64,000 nt of DNA, taken from Atherinomorus stipes (taxonomy: Eukaryota; Chordata; Actinopteri; Atheriniformes; Atherinidae). A model generated the notes under the pieces. The model was not told the DNA's origin, ran no database searches, and was given only the letters and a program-made list of their open reading frames with translations. Made by a program: the position numbers and the translations under genes. Below, piece by piece: positions 1-11,614 of the stretch. Numbering within the stretch: the first letter of the stretch is position 1; each line of letters starts with the position of its first letter. The stretch spans positions 121,251 through 185,250 of the forward strand of contig JALJCO010003963.1 in the NCBI GenBank assembly GCA_023101725.1, written 5' to 3'.

Positions 1-360
1 ATAAAACCTCTTGGCATATTTTATGTTTAAAATCTTTTAGATAAGCCAACCTTTCTAAAGAGTAATAGTTTAAAGCTTTTGAGATCATTTAAAAACTTGT
101 GTCCAACAATTTGTATGTCCTAAAACGTCAGGGTGGTGCAACCATAGAAACATGACTTTAATTGTCTAATAAAGAGCTCGTAACAGCAAACATGATGCTG
201 CTGCCAGAGGATCCAAGTAGACTTTACTGCTGAGTGAAAAGGTTTGTTATTCTCTATAAATATGGATAAATTTAGCTTTTCTCCAATTTTGGAATATTTT
301 TAATGTGAGGTGGAACAAATGAAGAAAAATTAAGAATATATTATTTTATAAAAAAAATTA

Positions 361-470
361 TTAAAATAAAATAAAAAAAAAATTAATAATATAGTAAATA
401 ATAAAGAAAATGATAAAAGGAAGAGATATAGAAGAGGGGGGTGGGTGAGGTGAAATATTATATATAAAGA

Positions 471-503
<33 letters not shown>

Positions 504-1179
504 AAAAAAAAATTAAAAATATAAAATAAAAAAAAAGAAAATATTAATAATTGATTTAAAATTAAAAAAGTGTGAAATATGCATTCTATAAAAATTTTTA
601 AAAAATATAAAAATTGTGTTTTTCTAAGTAGTAATAAAAAAAAAAAATAGAGATGTTACTGGGTTGGCAAAAAGGGGGGAAGGGGGGGGAATAGGGAAAA
701 ATGAAAAGGAGTGTAGTGGGCCCGGGGGGGGGGGGGGGGGGGGGATGGGGGGAGCGGGGGGCCGGGGGGGTGAGTGGGGAATCTTAATACTTTCATTTTT
801 TCATGAAATTTTAAATGTTTTTTAAAAAAAAAAAAAAATTTTACATGGGAGAGGGAGGGAAAAAAACCTAATAAAAAAAAAAAAAAAAGTTAAGTGATGG
901 AGAGGGGGGAGAGGGGAAGGGGGGGGGAAAGAGAATGGAAAAAAAAAAAAAAAGAAAAAAGGTTATTTTTTTTTTAAAGGGTTGAGGCTGAGATAAAAAA
1001 ATAATAAAAAAGAAAAAAACAATAAAAAAAAAATTTTAAAATTTTAAATTCAGGATGAAAATGGGGATAAGTTTGAGAAAGAGAGGAGAGGGGAAGAGGG
1101 AAGATGGGAATAGTAGGGAAAATGAATGTAAATTTAATACATAAAATAGTAAGGGATGGATTGGGGTGGGAGGGGAGGG
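361..1179. other. Cytosine-depleted A/G-rich low-complexity block
   Basis: By hand count there are only about 22 cytosines in roughly 820 bases of the plus strand. Long A runs (468-501) and G runs (724-744) dominate. No coding potential is visible: the frames that stay open are low-complexity translations. It may be a real purine-rich repeat or poorly polished assembly. Confidence 0.8.
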
Positions 1180-1180
1180 C

Positions 1181-1243
1181 CCCGCAGCAGTGGAGCCGCA
1201 TCACCGGGACAAACAGTCTCCACACAGCAGCAGTACGTGCAGC
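1181..1243 (-). repeat. Single unit of the 43-bp repeat also arrayed at 47.5 kb
   Basis: The plus strand here is close to the reverse complement of the unit tandemly repeated at 47466-47646. The core CATCACCGGGACAAAC is shared. The flanks match too: CCCGCAGCAGT on one side and GCAGTACGTGCAG on the other. It is therefore the same dispersed sequence, carrying one unit here and four there. Confidence 0.7.
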
Positions 1244-1429
1244 ACGAGTTTCGCTACTGAAGGAATGATATTTGTAATAAATCTTAAGAACTGTCTTCAT
1301 CCTCAGATCTCTACACCAGATATGATGGCAGTGATGCGCTATTTGGATGGGGGGGGGGCACTCCGAAAAAGAGAGCAAATACGGAACAAAAGCTTCTGTG
1401 TGAAAAAGGTGATGTGGTCATTTTTCTGA

Positions 1430-1799
1430 TTAAAAATCTTAATTTAGATTACCCCTGTTTTTATTTATTTATTCATCTATTTCCACATATCGCATGCTGA
1501 TGAGGCACAGACATGACACACGATCGGAGATGTAGGCAACAACATTTAGTCGGATGATTCCTGCAAAGCGCTCTAATAATTCCTGCTATGCGCTCACTTT
1601 TTTCTGTGTGCACTAATATTTCTTTTTACCTCGGGCATGGGGACAGCAGAGACGCATGGGACAGGCAAATCCAGGCTTTTGATTTGCCTGTCCCTGTCAC
1701 ACCACTGCTAATTGAATTAATTACAATAAAATGTTTTTTTTTTTAACTCAACTTCACTCAAAATATTCTAGATTTCTGCTTCAGGGAAGTCCTTCTTTC

Positions 1800-1851
<52 letters not shown>

Positions 1852-4650
1852 TTGTGTGTGACTGACAGGTAAGCCGGAGGCGTCAATCCGAACCTCCTTT
1901 TATGGAGCTCATTGCTGATTCATTGGCAGAGATTTGTGCAAACAACTGATTACGGGGGCGTGCTGTCAATTTACGATTGTTTGGCATTCATGATCTACAC
2001 ACGTGTTTACGATCAAATCTGAGTTACCTAAACGTGTTCCTGAATCCGGAGTAAGTTTTTAGTGGAGTAGGCTGTAATGTTCTCTTATGTGTGAATAAAG
2101 TGACCTTTGGTTGATGATGTCCCTCGTTTTATTGCCACATGATTCACATTTCCGCTTAACATACTTAAATCTTTGAACAACAAATCCCAGCATGCATACT
2201 TACTTCCGGCTGGAGCATGGTAAGTGCAAAGGGACAAAACACATTGCGATAATACAACATAGGCCTTTACGAGTAAATCTGTCTTTAAATTTAGTAACGT
2301 TTCATGAATGAGGCACAATGTTCCCACTGCCTAAAACTGAAAAGTGGGTTAAAATACATTTTAAAAAATAGCCTGTAGGTGGCAGGCCATTATTAGGTAT
2401 GCAGAACATTAGATTATAGCAACCACAATTAAAAAAGCTTAATGAGAAGGGTTTGTTTCAAGATAAAATGCAAAAAAATGTTGGAAAAATTCCAGTTTGA
2501 AATGGAATGGCAGCATTACTAAATTCCCTGCAAAAGACTGACCTAAATAATTAGCATGTGATCTGACTGATCAAAATGCTCGAAAAGACAAACAAACACC
2601 AAAATTCCAAATCTGAGACCCTTTCACGCTCAAATAACCTCACATGAGAGAAGAAAAAAGATGTTTTACTTTACTGGATGTGTTCAGCTTTTTCCAGTTT
2701 TTGAAGGACTCTGATTGGCTGAAATAACATTGAAGTCTCTGGTTTCATCACTAAGATAAAAGGCGGGGCTCCTTCTGAGTAAATGGTCTGATGTCATGGA
2801 AAACAGTTCAAACTACATCATTGAAGTGTAGAGCAAGTGTGTGAGGAGAAAAATGTTCTCCTAAACATTTATTCTGGAATAACATTTGATTCTAGAAAGG
2901 TCCTTTTCAATGCAGGTCAATGTGGCACGGATTGGCTCTAAGGAGGAAATGAGGAGGATTTTAGTTAGAGACCTTAGAGAAAGAGTTACACACCCCATCT
3001 TCTAGAATATCATGAGTCAGAGTAAAATATACACCTGGACCAAGTTTTATGCTGTTTTCATTAGTAGAAAAAAAGTAACAACATAAAAGGTCACTCACCC
3101 CCCTTCAGAAAGCTCAGGGAGCTGTAAGGGTTAAAGTTTGTGAACAAACTATTAATATTTGTTCATTTGCAAGCACCCAAAGTTACCCTCAGCATAGTTT
3201 ACACATTTATAAATCATGTAAATGTTCTGATAGATAGATAAATACCTTACTCATCCCCAGGAGGGGAAATTCGGGAGATTAATTGATTAATTCTGAGATT
3301 AATTGAACTCCATACTGGGCAGCCATCTCACCATCTGATCTTTCCCTCTTCCCTCTCAGCCTCATCCTCGTCTTCCTCTGTCTCTGCCTCCTAACACCAG
3401 CATCACTACTCAGCTCTCACCACTCCCACAACTGAACCCACCACAGAATTTGAATTCATTGAGGGATTTATGGGCTGCAAGGCTTGTACGGTAATTCTGT
3501 TAACAAAAGGTATCCTTAGATGGAATTAAATATTTATCTGCTCTATGAATAACAATTGGCGAGGGATGGCAGAGGCAGTGTTTACTTTTTCGGAGTTGGC
3601 GGGGAGGAGGATGGATTCCATTGTGCATCCTGCCTCGATGAGCTGATTACGGGGGGACGGGGAAGGGGGAGGGCGACATGACAACCTGGGCAGTGATTAT
3701 GCACGGCGCGGAGTCGTGTTCCAGCTCTGATTCTCACCGGGGAGAAGCCGAGCTGCTCGGGACTCAGCGGGGGCTCCGGCTGATGCTGGACCTGCTGCTT
3801 GTTGGTGAACCAGGAACCATGGGGGGGGGGCTGACCTCTCCCAGCGCGCTCTGATCGCATCCAGCCTGAGGTCAGGTGGCAGGGGACGACCTCTGTGCTG
3901 CATGTTTCACAGAAAGTCAGCAGGTTGTTTCTTTTACATCTAAAGACAAACAAGAACTGCTTGCTTCCCGTCACTGGGAAGAACGTTGGGACAGTCTGAG
4001 CTAAACAGCCAACATTTCTACTGAAAAGCAATTAAATCAGGAAAATAAATAAGAATGTGATCATACATAGGCCTATGTGGTGTAAACTGGCCTTTACTTG
4101 TGTAAGCTTCAGATGTAAGTGAACGCAGCACCAGAGGGAAGGAACATGCACTATGACAGAGGGCAGAGAAGGCCGATGGGAATGAGTATGTGGCTGATTT
4201 GAGTTCCTGATGTTAATGATGTGGAATAATCTGATAGCAAATCAATAAAACGTCTGTTATTGATGAAGTGTCTGCAGTCTGTGTGTCAGCAGTTAAACAG
4301 GATCATTCTGAATGAATCAGGCAACAATTATCACGGTTTGCTTTTACAAATGTAGCCTCGCTATTTACAAGATCACCGCAGAAATACCCAAAATCTAAAG
4401 CTGTTTTACATGTGCCCCCCCCCATATGACTCTAAGAAATTAATTTTTTTTTTTTATCATTGAGTGTCCAGAAACAAAGTTATTACAGCTTCTGTTGAAA
4501 AAAATCAAACATTGGTGCTATTTGGGTGAGAAAAGATTCATTTTGGCATTTGGGAGCTTTTTCCATAGCTGTGAACATAATCCACCAAAATCCACTTTAA
4601 CCTCTTATTGATGAAGATTCAGACAGTTTCCAGCCTCACATGAAGAGGAC
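1430..4650. other. Intergenic; (CT)n at 1798-1849, otherwise no gene seen
   Basis: The only clear structure is a (CT)n microsatellite at 1798-1849. Open frames in this stretch (for example 3582-4031, minus) have no recognisable domain and no splice context. I see no RNA gene or coding exon. Confidence 0.6.
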
Positions 4651-4659
4651 GGACACAGG

Positions 4660-4660
<1 letters not shown>

Positions 4661-4738
<78 letters not shown>

Positions 4739-4781
4739 TATGTATATATATACATACATACATACATACATAGTAGAAGAA
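4661..4781. repeat. (TA)n / (CATA)n microsatellite
   Basis: Nearly pure TA from 4661, grading into CATA repeats by 4751. It directly precedes the TA-target MITE at 4811. Confidence 0.95.
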
Positions 4782-4810
4782 GAAGAATATATATGTACTG
4801 TATGCATATA

Positions 4811-5352
4811 CAGTCGTCCTCAAAATTTTTCATACCCTCCAATTAAAGGAAATGCTAAATTTGCAATAGCAATTCAAATTAAAATATTTCAAATATGAAA
4901 CTAAAGAAACTAATGATAAATAAAAAATTACAAAATTAGAATTTAGTGACAAGAAATATTGATTTTCAATTGTGTTTGAGAATAAAAATAAAATAAACAA
5001 ACACAGAAAAGTGTCGAGGATACATTAGAGCACCTTTCCCATGAACATGGACCAACATACCTGTCAGCAGGTGCAGACGTCTGATTGGACGTTACAGAAA
5101 CACCTGATTGCAGTGACTGATCAAAGTGTTGTTCAACAAAAGTTTTAGCTTGAGAGCTCCATCATGCTTGTGTACTTGTTTTATTTTTTGTGTGTTTGTT
5201 TTTAATGTTTCTTTAAAACTGCAATTCAAAACAATGTCATGATTTTCAGAGTTTTTAATTATTATTACTTTTGTCAATTTTTACTAATTTCACTGACAGC
5301 TAATTTTTTTCCTTCTGTAACTGGAGGGTAGGAATAATTTTGAGAATGACTG
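4811..5352. mobile_element. Tc1/mariner-type MITE with TA target duplication
   Basis: The left end begins CAGTCGTCCTCAAAATT and the right end, read in reverse, begins CAGTCATTCTCAAAATT. These are imperfect inverted repeats of about 35 bp that continue into a shared TACCCTCCA. Both ends abut TA dinucleotides (4809-4810, 5353-5354), as expected for Tc1/mariner insertion. The 542-bp interior has no transposase frame, so it is non-autonomous. The copy sits inside a TA-rich microsatellite, and a related decayed copy lies at 7345-7800. Confidence 0.8.
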
Positions 5353-5365
5353 TACATACATATGT

Positions 5366-5456
5366 ACATTTATATATATATATATATATATATATAGAGT
5401 AGATATGTTATATATATATACAGTATATAGTTATAGATATATGATATATACATAGA
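5366..5456. repeat. Degenerate (TA)n tract
   Basis: TA repeats interrupted by short substitutions. This is the right-hand continuation of the microsatellite split by the MITE at 4811-5352. Confidence 0.8.
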
Positions 5457-5686
5457 GATGTACTGAGTGTTGTTCTTTCATTATTGTATCGCATAATATT
5501 GCCTGATGTTTCATATCTGGGGTGTGGATGGAGACGGGTGGGATTATCGGAGCTTATGTTTCTTCCCATTTCCTCCACAGGAGCATTTTGTTGTGTTGGC
5601 AGTTTTGGTTTAATTTCTTATTTTCTTTGGCTTTTGTTTAAATAAACTCCTTCAAATCAAATCAAAGTGTCCCGTTTTACTCAGTA

Positions 5687-5889
5687 CCCAGCCAGCATGG
5701 TTTCCATGGTGACCCACCTGTGTTTGTCCATATAGCCTGTAAGTGTTTGGATGGGCTTAAACTTGGCAAATCTGCAGATCTCATAGTTTCAGTTACATGG
5801 GCCCCATATGTGGAAACCCACACCACCATGGAAACTGTGGACAAACCCATTTGGGTCCTTTATGGGCCCACATGGACATGCTGGCTGGG
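5687..5889. mobile_element. Short palindromic MITE, CCCAGCCAGCATG ends
   Basis: The 13-bp terminal inverted repeat CCCAGCCAGCATG is perfect at both ends and is flanked by TA on each side (5685-5686, 5890-5891). The interior is rich in short palindromic words such as GGGCCC and CATATG. At 203 bp it cannot encode a transposase. Superfamily is uncertain; the TA flanks suggest a mariner-like mobiliser. Confidence 0.7.
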
Positions 5890-5899
5890 TACCAGTCAG

Positions 5900-7340
5900 G
5901 GAAACACTGGTTAACTTGTTTATACCACACTTTTATGACTCACCCTTCAACCTCCTGCAAGAAACGTGCTGCGTTATTTCGGGTTTCCATCAAGCTAAAA
6001 CATGTAGCTGATGTCGGTGACTGCAGTAATCAGAGGAAATCAGGAGCTGGATGAGCAGGAGGCCTGAGCCACGGCTGTGAGCAGGGACAGCTCTGCTCCT
6101 GCCTCCAGATATAGATCTTTTCTTTCATTTCCAGAGGCCAGAGTGGCTCCTGCTTTACTGAGTGGAGCTGGCAGAGGCTGGAAACACTGGTTAAGCAAAT
6201 TGGTATTTAACTGGAAACTTGCTGGCCTCCGAGCCCTGCATTATTCATCACCTAGACAAGAAAGTAGCGCTTCATACATCCCTCCAGCAGCAGCAGCCTC
6301 CAGAGCAGCGAGGGAAGAGGGAGCGTGAGGCGGACAGATATATAGGGCAGAGAAATAAAGCAACTCAGTCCGCGAGGAGAGAATCCCAACCCACCACACA
6401 CTCTCACATCCACACATCCATCTCGCCTCCTCACACACCAATTATCGCTTTCTCTGTCAGTTTGCTTCTGTCAGTTTGTTGCATCTGAAAGGGACTGCTG
6501 TTGGGATGAGTTTGCTTTTTAATCAAAGTGGCCCAGCAGCCCACTTCCCACTTTTTCATCCAGCCTGTTTAGCATCTTTTTCACTGTATTTGTGTTTAAT
6601 CTGAGAATCAGAAGTCCAGCAGTTTGTTACAGCCAAGAAAGAAGCATTACAACACCAATAAGAGCAAAAGCACGTTTATGTGCGTATATGGACTCGTAAA
6701 ATACGCAAACTGGCAGGTTTTGCATGTAGATTATCCATCCAGCAGGGAGCTGCTTCATCCCTGATGGGGAATGTCTGGAGACCTCGCGGGGTTTCTCATG
6801 TTCAGTGAGGCTGATTTCATTCACGTCCGCGGAGACATGGACTCTGACAACAGTGATGCTGCATGTGCGCTCTGCTCCTCCACGTCGCAGCATCCTGCAG
6901 CTGCAGCTGAGAGCAGGCCGCGCCTCGCCCGCTATCAGCGAGTTTAATTTCATTAAAATTGTACTGTAACTAAACGCTGAAGTTTAGCCGGTGTCCGTCC
7001 GAGAAGCGGGCTTCATGTTGTAGCAGCTCTCCGTTTCGGGCATCCTGTCAGTTGGAGGATAAATTATTGATGAGACATGACTGGAGAAGCCCGAACCAGC
7101 GCGTCTCTTTGAACATATTTCTCTGAATTAACTGGAAGTTCGTATTTATATCTTGTTTCTTTCAGTTGCTTTTGAAAAATATCATGTTGGCCTGAGTCTG
7201 CTGGACGGTGTCAGCAGCTCCGGGAGAGCCTGGGTTTACTCACAGGCAGGTGGAGGACAAAACATCTGTCTGTCTGTCTGTCTGAATCATGCCAATATGA
7301 ACTATTTTAGATGAGGAATTTTCGCCGCGTGCAAACAAAT
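5900..7340. other. Intergenic, no gene recognised
   Basis: Several short open frames occur on both strands, but none shows a recognisable domain. The segment at about 6940-7010 is AT/homeodomain-site rich and could be regulatory, but I cannot support that from one sequence. Confidence 0.5.
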
Positions 7341-7344
7341 TAAT

Positions 7345-7800
7345 TCATCACTCCAGTTAAAGAAAAGTCTAAATTCACAACAGTAATTCAAATTACAAGA
7401 AATTAAAGAAACTAATAATAAATGAATAAAAATACTGTAGTATATTTTCGTGAAATTAAATATTGCTTTTGAATTGTTGTTGAAAATAATATTAAAAAAC
7501 AAACGAACAAAACTGTCCCAGATACATTCAAGCATCTTCCCCACGAACATGGACCAACATACCTGTCACCAGGTGCAAACGTCTGATTGGACGTTACAGA
7601 AAACACCTGATTACAGTGATTGATCAAAGTGTTGCTCAATAAAATTTTAGTTCAGAAGCCCCATTATGCTTGTTTACTTGTTTTATTTTTGTGTGTTTGT
7701 TTTTAATATTTCCGTTGTACCACTATTAAAAAATCAATGTCACGATTTTCATTAAGTTTTATTTATTTTATTTATTTCTTCTGTCAATTTCAGCTGAATT
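7345..7800. mobile_element. Decayed copy of the 4811-5352 MITE
   Basis: It shares long stretches with the MITE at 4811-5352 in the same order. The clearest is the block around ACATGGACCAACATACCTGT followed by the CGTCTGATTGGACG segment (about 7545-7595). The terminal inverted repeats are eroded. It also lies against a long (TA)n tract, like its sister copy. Confidence 0.75.
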
Positions 7801-7833
7801 TTCCCCTTATTTATCAGCAGGGTGTGAGATACA

Positions 7834-7834
<1 letters not shown>

Positions 7835-7920
<86 letters not shown>

Positions 7921-7972
7921 CATATATATATTATATATATATATATATATATGATATATATATATATATATG
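7835..7972. repeat. (TA)n microsatellite
   Basis: Almost uninterrupted TA repeat with a few G and C substitutions after 7910. The open frames crossing it are translations of the repeat. Confidence 0.95.
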
Positions 7973-8237
7973 TAGTGTGTATATACATGGAACTGACGCT
8001 CCTCTTTGCATCAAGTGGGTTGATCTCATCCTTCTGCGTGTGATTTCTGTTTAGGCTACAGGTTTAAGCGCTTGCGCGAGCCTCGCGTATTACTGTGCAA
8101 CATAAGTGCGCGCAGTCGCGGGCGCAACACTGTCGGCTTTTGGGAGGCCCGTTTCGCCTCGCGCGCATTAAATAAAGATGTGTTTGCAGGTCGGAGCAGA
8201 TGAAACGGCTCAGCAGCAGGATTTGAATATTTTTACC

Positions 8238-8262
8238 TTATTATTATTATTAGGCCTATTAC

Positions 8263-8341
<79 letters not shown>
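8238..8341. repeat. (TTA)n microsatellite
   Basis: Trinucleotide repeat of about 100 bp with one early interruption (AGGCC near 8253). A shorter ATA/ATT tract follows at 8880-8935, and GAT/GGT tracts at 8992-9027. Confidence 0.95.
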
Positions 8342-8990
8342 TCAGTAAATGAGAATCTTGTTAAGTTTTAGAGGCAAGTTTAGTGTCTGAATAAAGTGAG
8401 TCTAAACGCGGGATGAATATTTAAGGAAGATGTGGTCTACATTATTGATAAGAATTGAAATCACATATTAAAAGTGGAGCTTGACACAAACGAGACAGTC
8501 TGGACGTAACAGGACTGGAAGGAGGAGTTCTGCTGGAAACCAGCCTGACACAAATTACAAAGTCAATTCATTCATATAATAATATGACAGAAATCAGCTA
8601 CGTTTTATTCCGACTTATTATTTATTTTTTAACCGCGGTGGGGGAAAAAAGAAAGCGGCCTGGTTTGAATTTTTATTTGAAAGCCAACACTCCGGTTTGA
8701 CCATTTCTTCTTTAGCGGGAAAAGAAGGCTTTCCCGGGATCTCCTGTGTAAATATTGATATCTCTACTACCAGATTGTTGTGGTTTTCATAATTCATGCC
8801 ATTGCATTTTTCATCGCGGCAGGAATTTATTTAGTGCGACTTGCAACAGCTTCACACGCACGATCGAACGGCATAGTCTAATAATAATAATAATAATTAT
8901 AATAATAATAATTATAATTATTATTATTATTATATCGTTTTAATCTGCATCTCATTTTTTCTTTCTCATTATTCTCCAGACAATAAAAAG

Positions 8991-9024
<34 letters not shown>

Positions 9025-9034
9025 GGTGCGGTGG

Positions 9035-9200
9035 ATGTCATCTTGCTCTCCGCCCATTAAGCCTCATAAGTCGGCCGTTTGATCACCGCCTTGCCCGCCC
9101 CTCGTGCTCATTAGGCCTGATTAGTTATACAATGTTCCTAATTATGGTCGCCATGTTTTAATTACCGCTTCATATGCATAATGTCGTCATCAACCCTCAC
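9035..9200. promoter_or_regulatory. Candidate conserved non-coding element (homeodomain sites)
   Basis: The stretch is moderately GC-rich, non-repetitive and carries a dense run of homeodomain-type cores: ATTAGG, GATTAG, CTAATTATGG and TTTAATTACC, then an octamer-like CATATGCATAATG at 9171-9183. POU-IV proteins are known to prefer AT-rich sites containing CAT and TAAT halves. It lies about 18.5 kb downstream of the pou4f1 stop. Conservation cannot be tested here. Confidence 0.3.
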
Positions 9201-9889
9201 CCCTGAACACACACACACTCACACACATCTCTGGGTTGAGCTTCCTGCTCCACCAGCCTGACCTTTGACCTCTGAGGTGAGGATGATGAAGATGAAAGGG
9301 TCAGCTGGTCGTCATATTTCTGTCTCCAGTCATCGTCTTGATCTAATATGCAGCGAGCTGCGGGGGGAAGCGTGCACGAGCTGCTGTTTGTTTGTGGACG
9401 TGTTTATTTGTTAGTGTGTGGAGCCAAAAATATGAGCGCGCGCTCAAACGGCTGAAACTGAGGGTTAATGTGCAAACGTCGCTGATAAATATTGCATCAA
9501 CAGAATTGAACACTTCCAGTGTGTCTGCAGGCGAAAATCCGCGTGCGTGTGTGTGTGTGCGGGAGGGGGGGTCCACATGAACTTTGTCCCTTGTTTTTTT
9601 ATCTCCATAATGGAATGCTAACAGGGGTCAATCCCATTCAAGATATGATAAATAATACCACAAACACACACATACACACGCGCACGCACGCACGCACACA
9701 AATTAGAGCTCCACTGTCTCCCCACCACATTCACACACTTTTTTCTCCCCTTAATCCCCGACACATACACGCGCACACACACACACATCACCCGCCCTTC
9801 AGTCTGGTCCCGTTTCAGCAGCCTGCCCCGTGCACCACTGCAGCGGCGCGTGCGCGTGTGCAGTGGCGGGGCTGTGTTTGCATTAGAGA

Positions 9890-10115
9890 AATAGAAAGCC
9901 ATAGTAATGTAACAGAGGGCTGATTCTCCAAGGCCCTCGCGCTGCACTCAAGACTCTGAGCTTCATTAAAATTTCATGGCCGCGCGCTCGGCCAAGGTCT
10001 ATTTATGAAAATGCGCTTCCTCGCTTCATGGAAAACACAAGCAGAGAGGAGTAGATGGAGTAATCTGCAGGAGAGTGGAATTAACAGCATCTACTGCTTA
10101 TTCATAGATCCACGT
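9890..10115. promoter_or_regulatory. Second candidate non-coding regulatory block
   Basis: The sequence is unique, with motifs such as TTCATTAAAATTTCATGG, CTATTTATGAAAATGCG and GCTTATTCATAG spaced over 200 bp. No long open frame and no repeat structure explain it. The composition resembles developmental enhancers, but this is an impression, not proof. Confidence 0.25.
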
Positions 10116-11360
10116 CCCCACTGGGTGGCTCGCGTGCCGCAGGAGTCCCTGCTGGCTCACGCGTCTCGCTAACGAGGGACTAAAACTCGCAACAGACCAC
10201 TTTCCCACTGACTTCATGTGTATTTCTTCTCCCGGTGCCGAATGAGACCGGCTTGCATGTTTTCAAACCAGAATGGTTTGTGCACGAGGGACACATGAGG
10301 GTTTAGAGCGGAGCATTGAGGTTGAACTGAAATTCTGTTTGTGAAACACCTGGAAGATTTTCCTGTAGAGACGAGACGAGGAGATGGAGTCTATTTGTCC
10401 AGATGAAGTTCTGCTCAGTGAAGCAGACCCGGGGGGGCCGACTACCGGAGAAAATCTCAGAGAAGAAGAACTGTTTTACAGCAGCAGGTAAATGTTTAGC
10501 CAGACAAGGAAGAGCCTCACTTCCCTGACAAACATGACGCAACAGTCTCAGTGATGATGTCATCATCACCATCACCTCTGTTTCACTCAAGATTTACACC
10601 TTCATCAACAAAGGTTGATTTTGCACATTTTTGAACCAAGAGCAGGTGAACAGCGTAGTTTACACTGTAAGCCCCGCCCCTAGCTGTTCCTCCCAGTGAG
10701 AAACGCTCCCACTCTCAATACTCTCCCTCCCACTCCACATGCATGAAATAAGGTGCACATCTCCTACTTGTGCACAAGGAAACTCTTCAGAGGAAACTGG
10801 CATCTGGCAGTGAATTTACTGTTCTGACTGCAGTAAATTACCGTAAGTTATGTACACAGATGCAGGATTATGATGTGTTATGATGTTATAGGCGACATTA
10901 CAACATGGCAACCTAATAAAGTATCTAACTGGCCACTACCAGTGACCGTGATGTAAGGCTTGGTTGCGTTACGGAGTAAATATCATTATGTATTATATGT
11001 GGTAGCCTATAGAGAGGAGGACCCAGTCAGACCAGCAGAGGCAGAGCTAGAGCACCAGCAGCCGAGGACATATAACATGTTACGAAGAAGTTATTGACAG
11101 CCCATTTCCAGTCTACATTCAGTCTGAGGCGTCCAGCTGCTCTCTACAGATCTGGGCATGAAAAAGTTCCTCCTTTTTCTGCCAGTAATAGTGCACCATT
11201 ACTGCACTATCACTGGCTGAACCATTTGTCCCGCATATACGTCATCACGCACAGTGTCCAAACTTGGCGTGTGGAAACATCCTTGTTCCGGGCGTTCATT
11301 TATGCTCTGAAATTGTTTCCCCGGGGCACACAGGTGTTTCTCTGTGCGTTAAAATTAGCA
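10116..11360. other. Intergenic, no gene recognised
   Basis: Only short open frames without recognisable domains. No RNA gene or clear repeat seen. Confidence 0.5.
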
Positions 11361-11362
11361 GA

Positions 11363-11612
11363 CAAGTCGCTGGTAAGTGGCTGGTACGCGGCTGGTAAGT
11401 GGCTGGTAAGCGGCTGGTAAGCGGCCAGTAAGTGGCCGGTAAGCGGCCGGTAAGCGCGGTAAGTCATTTGTCATTTATTTATTTAAAAGGGACAATGCAT
11501 ATTAATGAACATAAAATGTAAATATGCAGGATTATAGCAAGGCTAATTTCCATCCTTAGACCCTTGAGTGGCTGGTAAGCAGCTGGTAAGTGGCTGGTAA
11601 GTGGCTGAAAGG
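11363..11612 (+). repeat. 11-bp minisatellite split by a dispersed repeat
   Basis: Units close to GGCTGGTAAGT run from 11363 to about 11459 and resume at 11567-11612. The intervening 105 bp resembles, in reverse, the sequence at 36975-37075. That shared stretch covers a stem like GACTAAGGATGGAAATTAGC and a GCACATGTATATTTTCTG-like part. The minisatellite was therefore probably continuous before the insertion. Confidence 0.65.
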
Positions 11613-11614
11613 GG

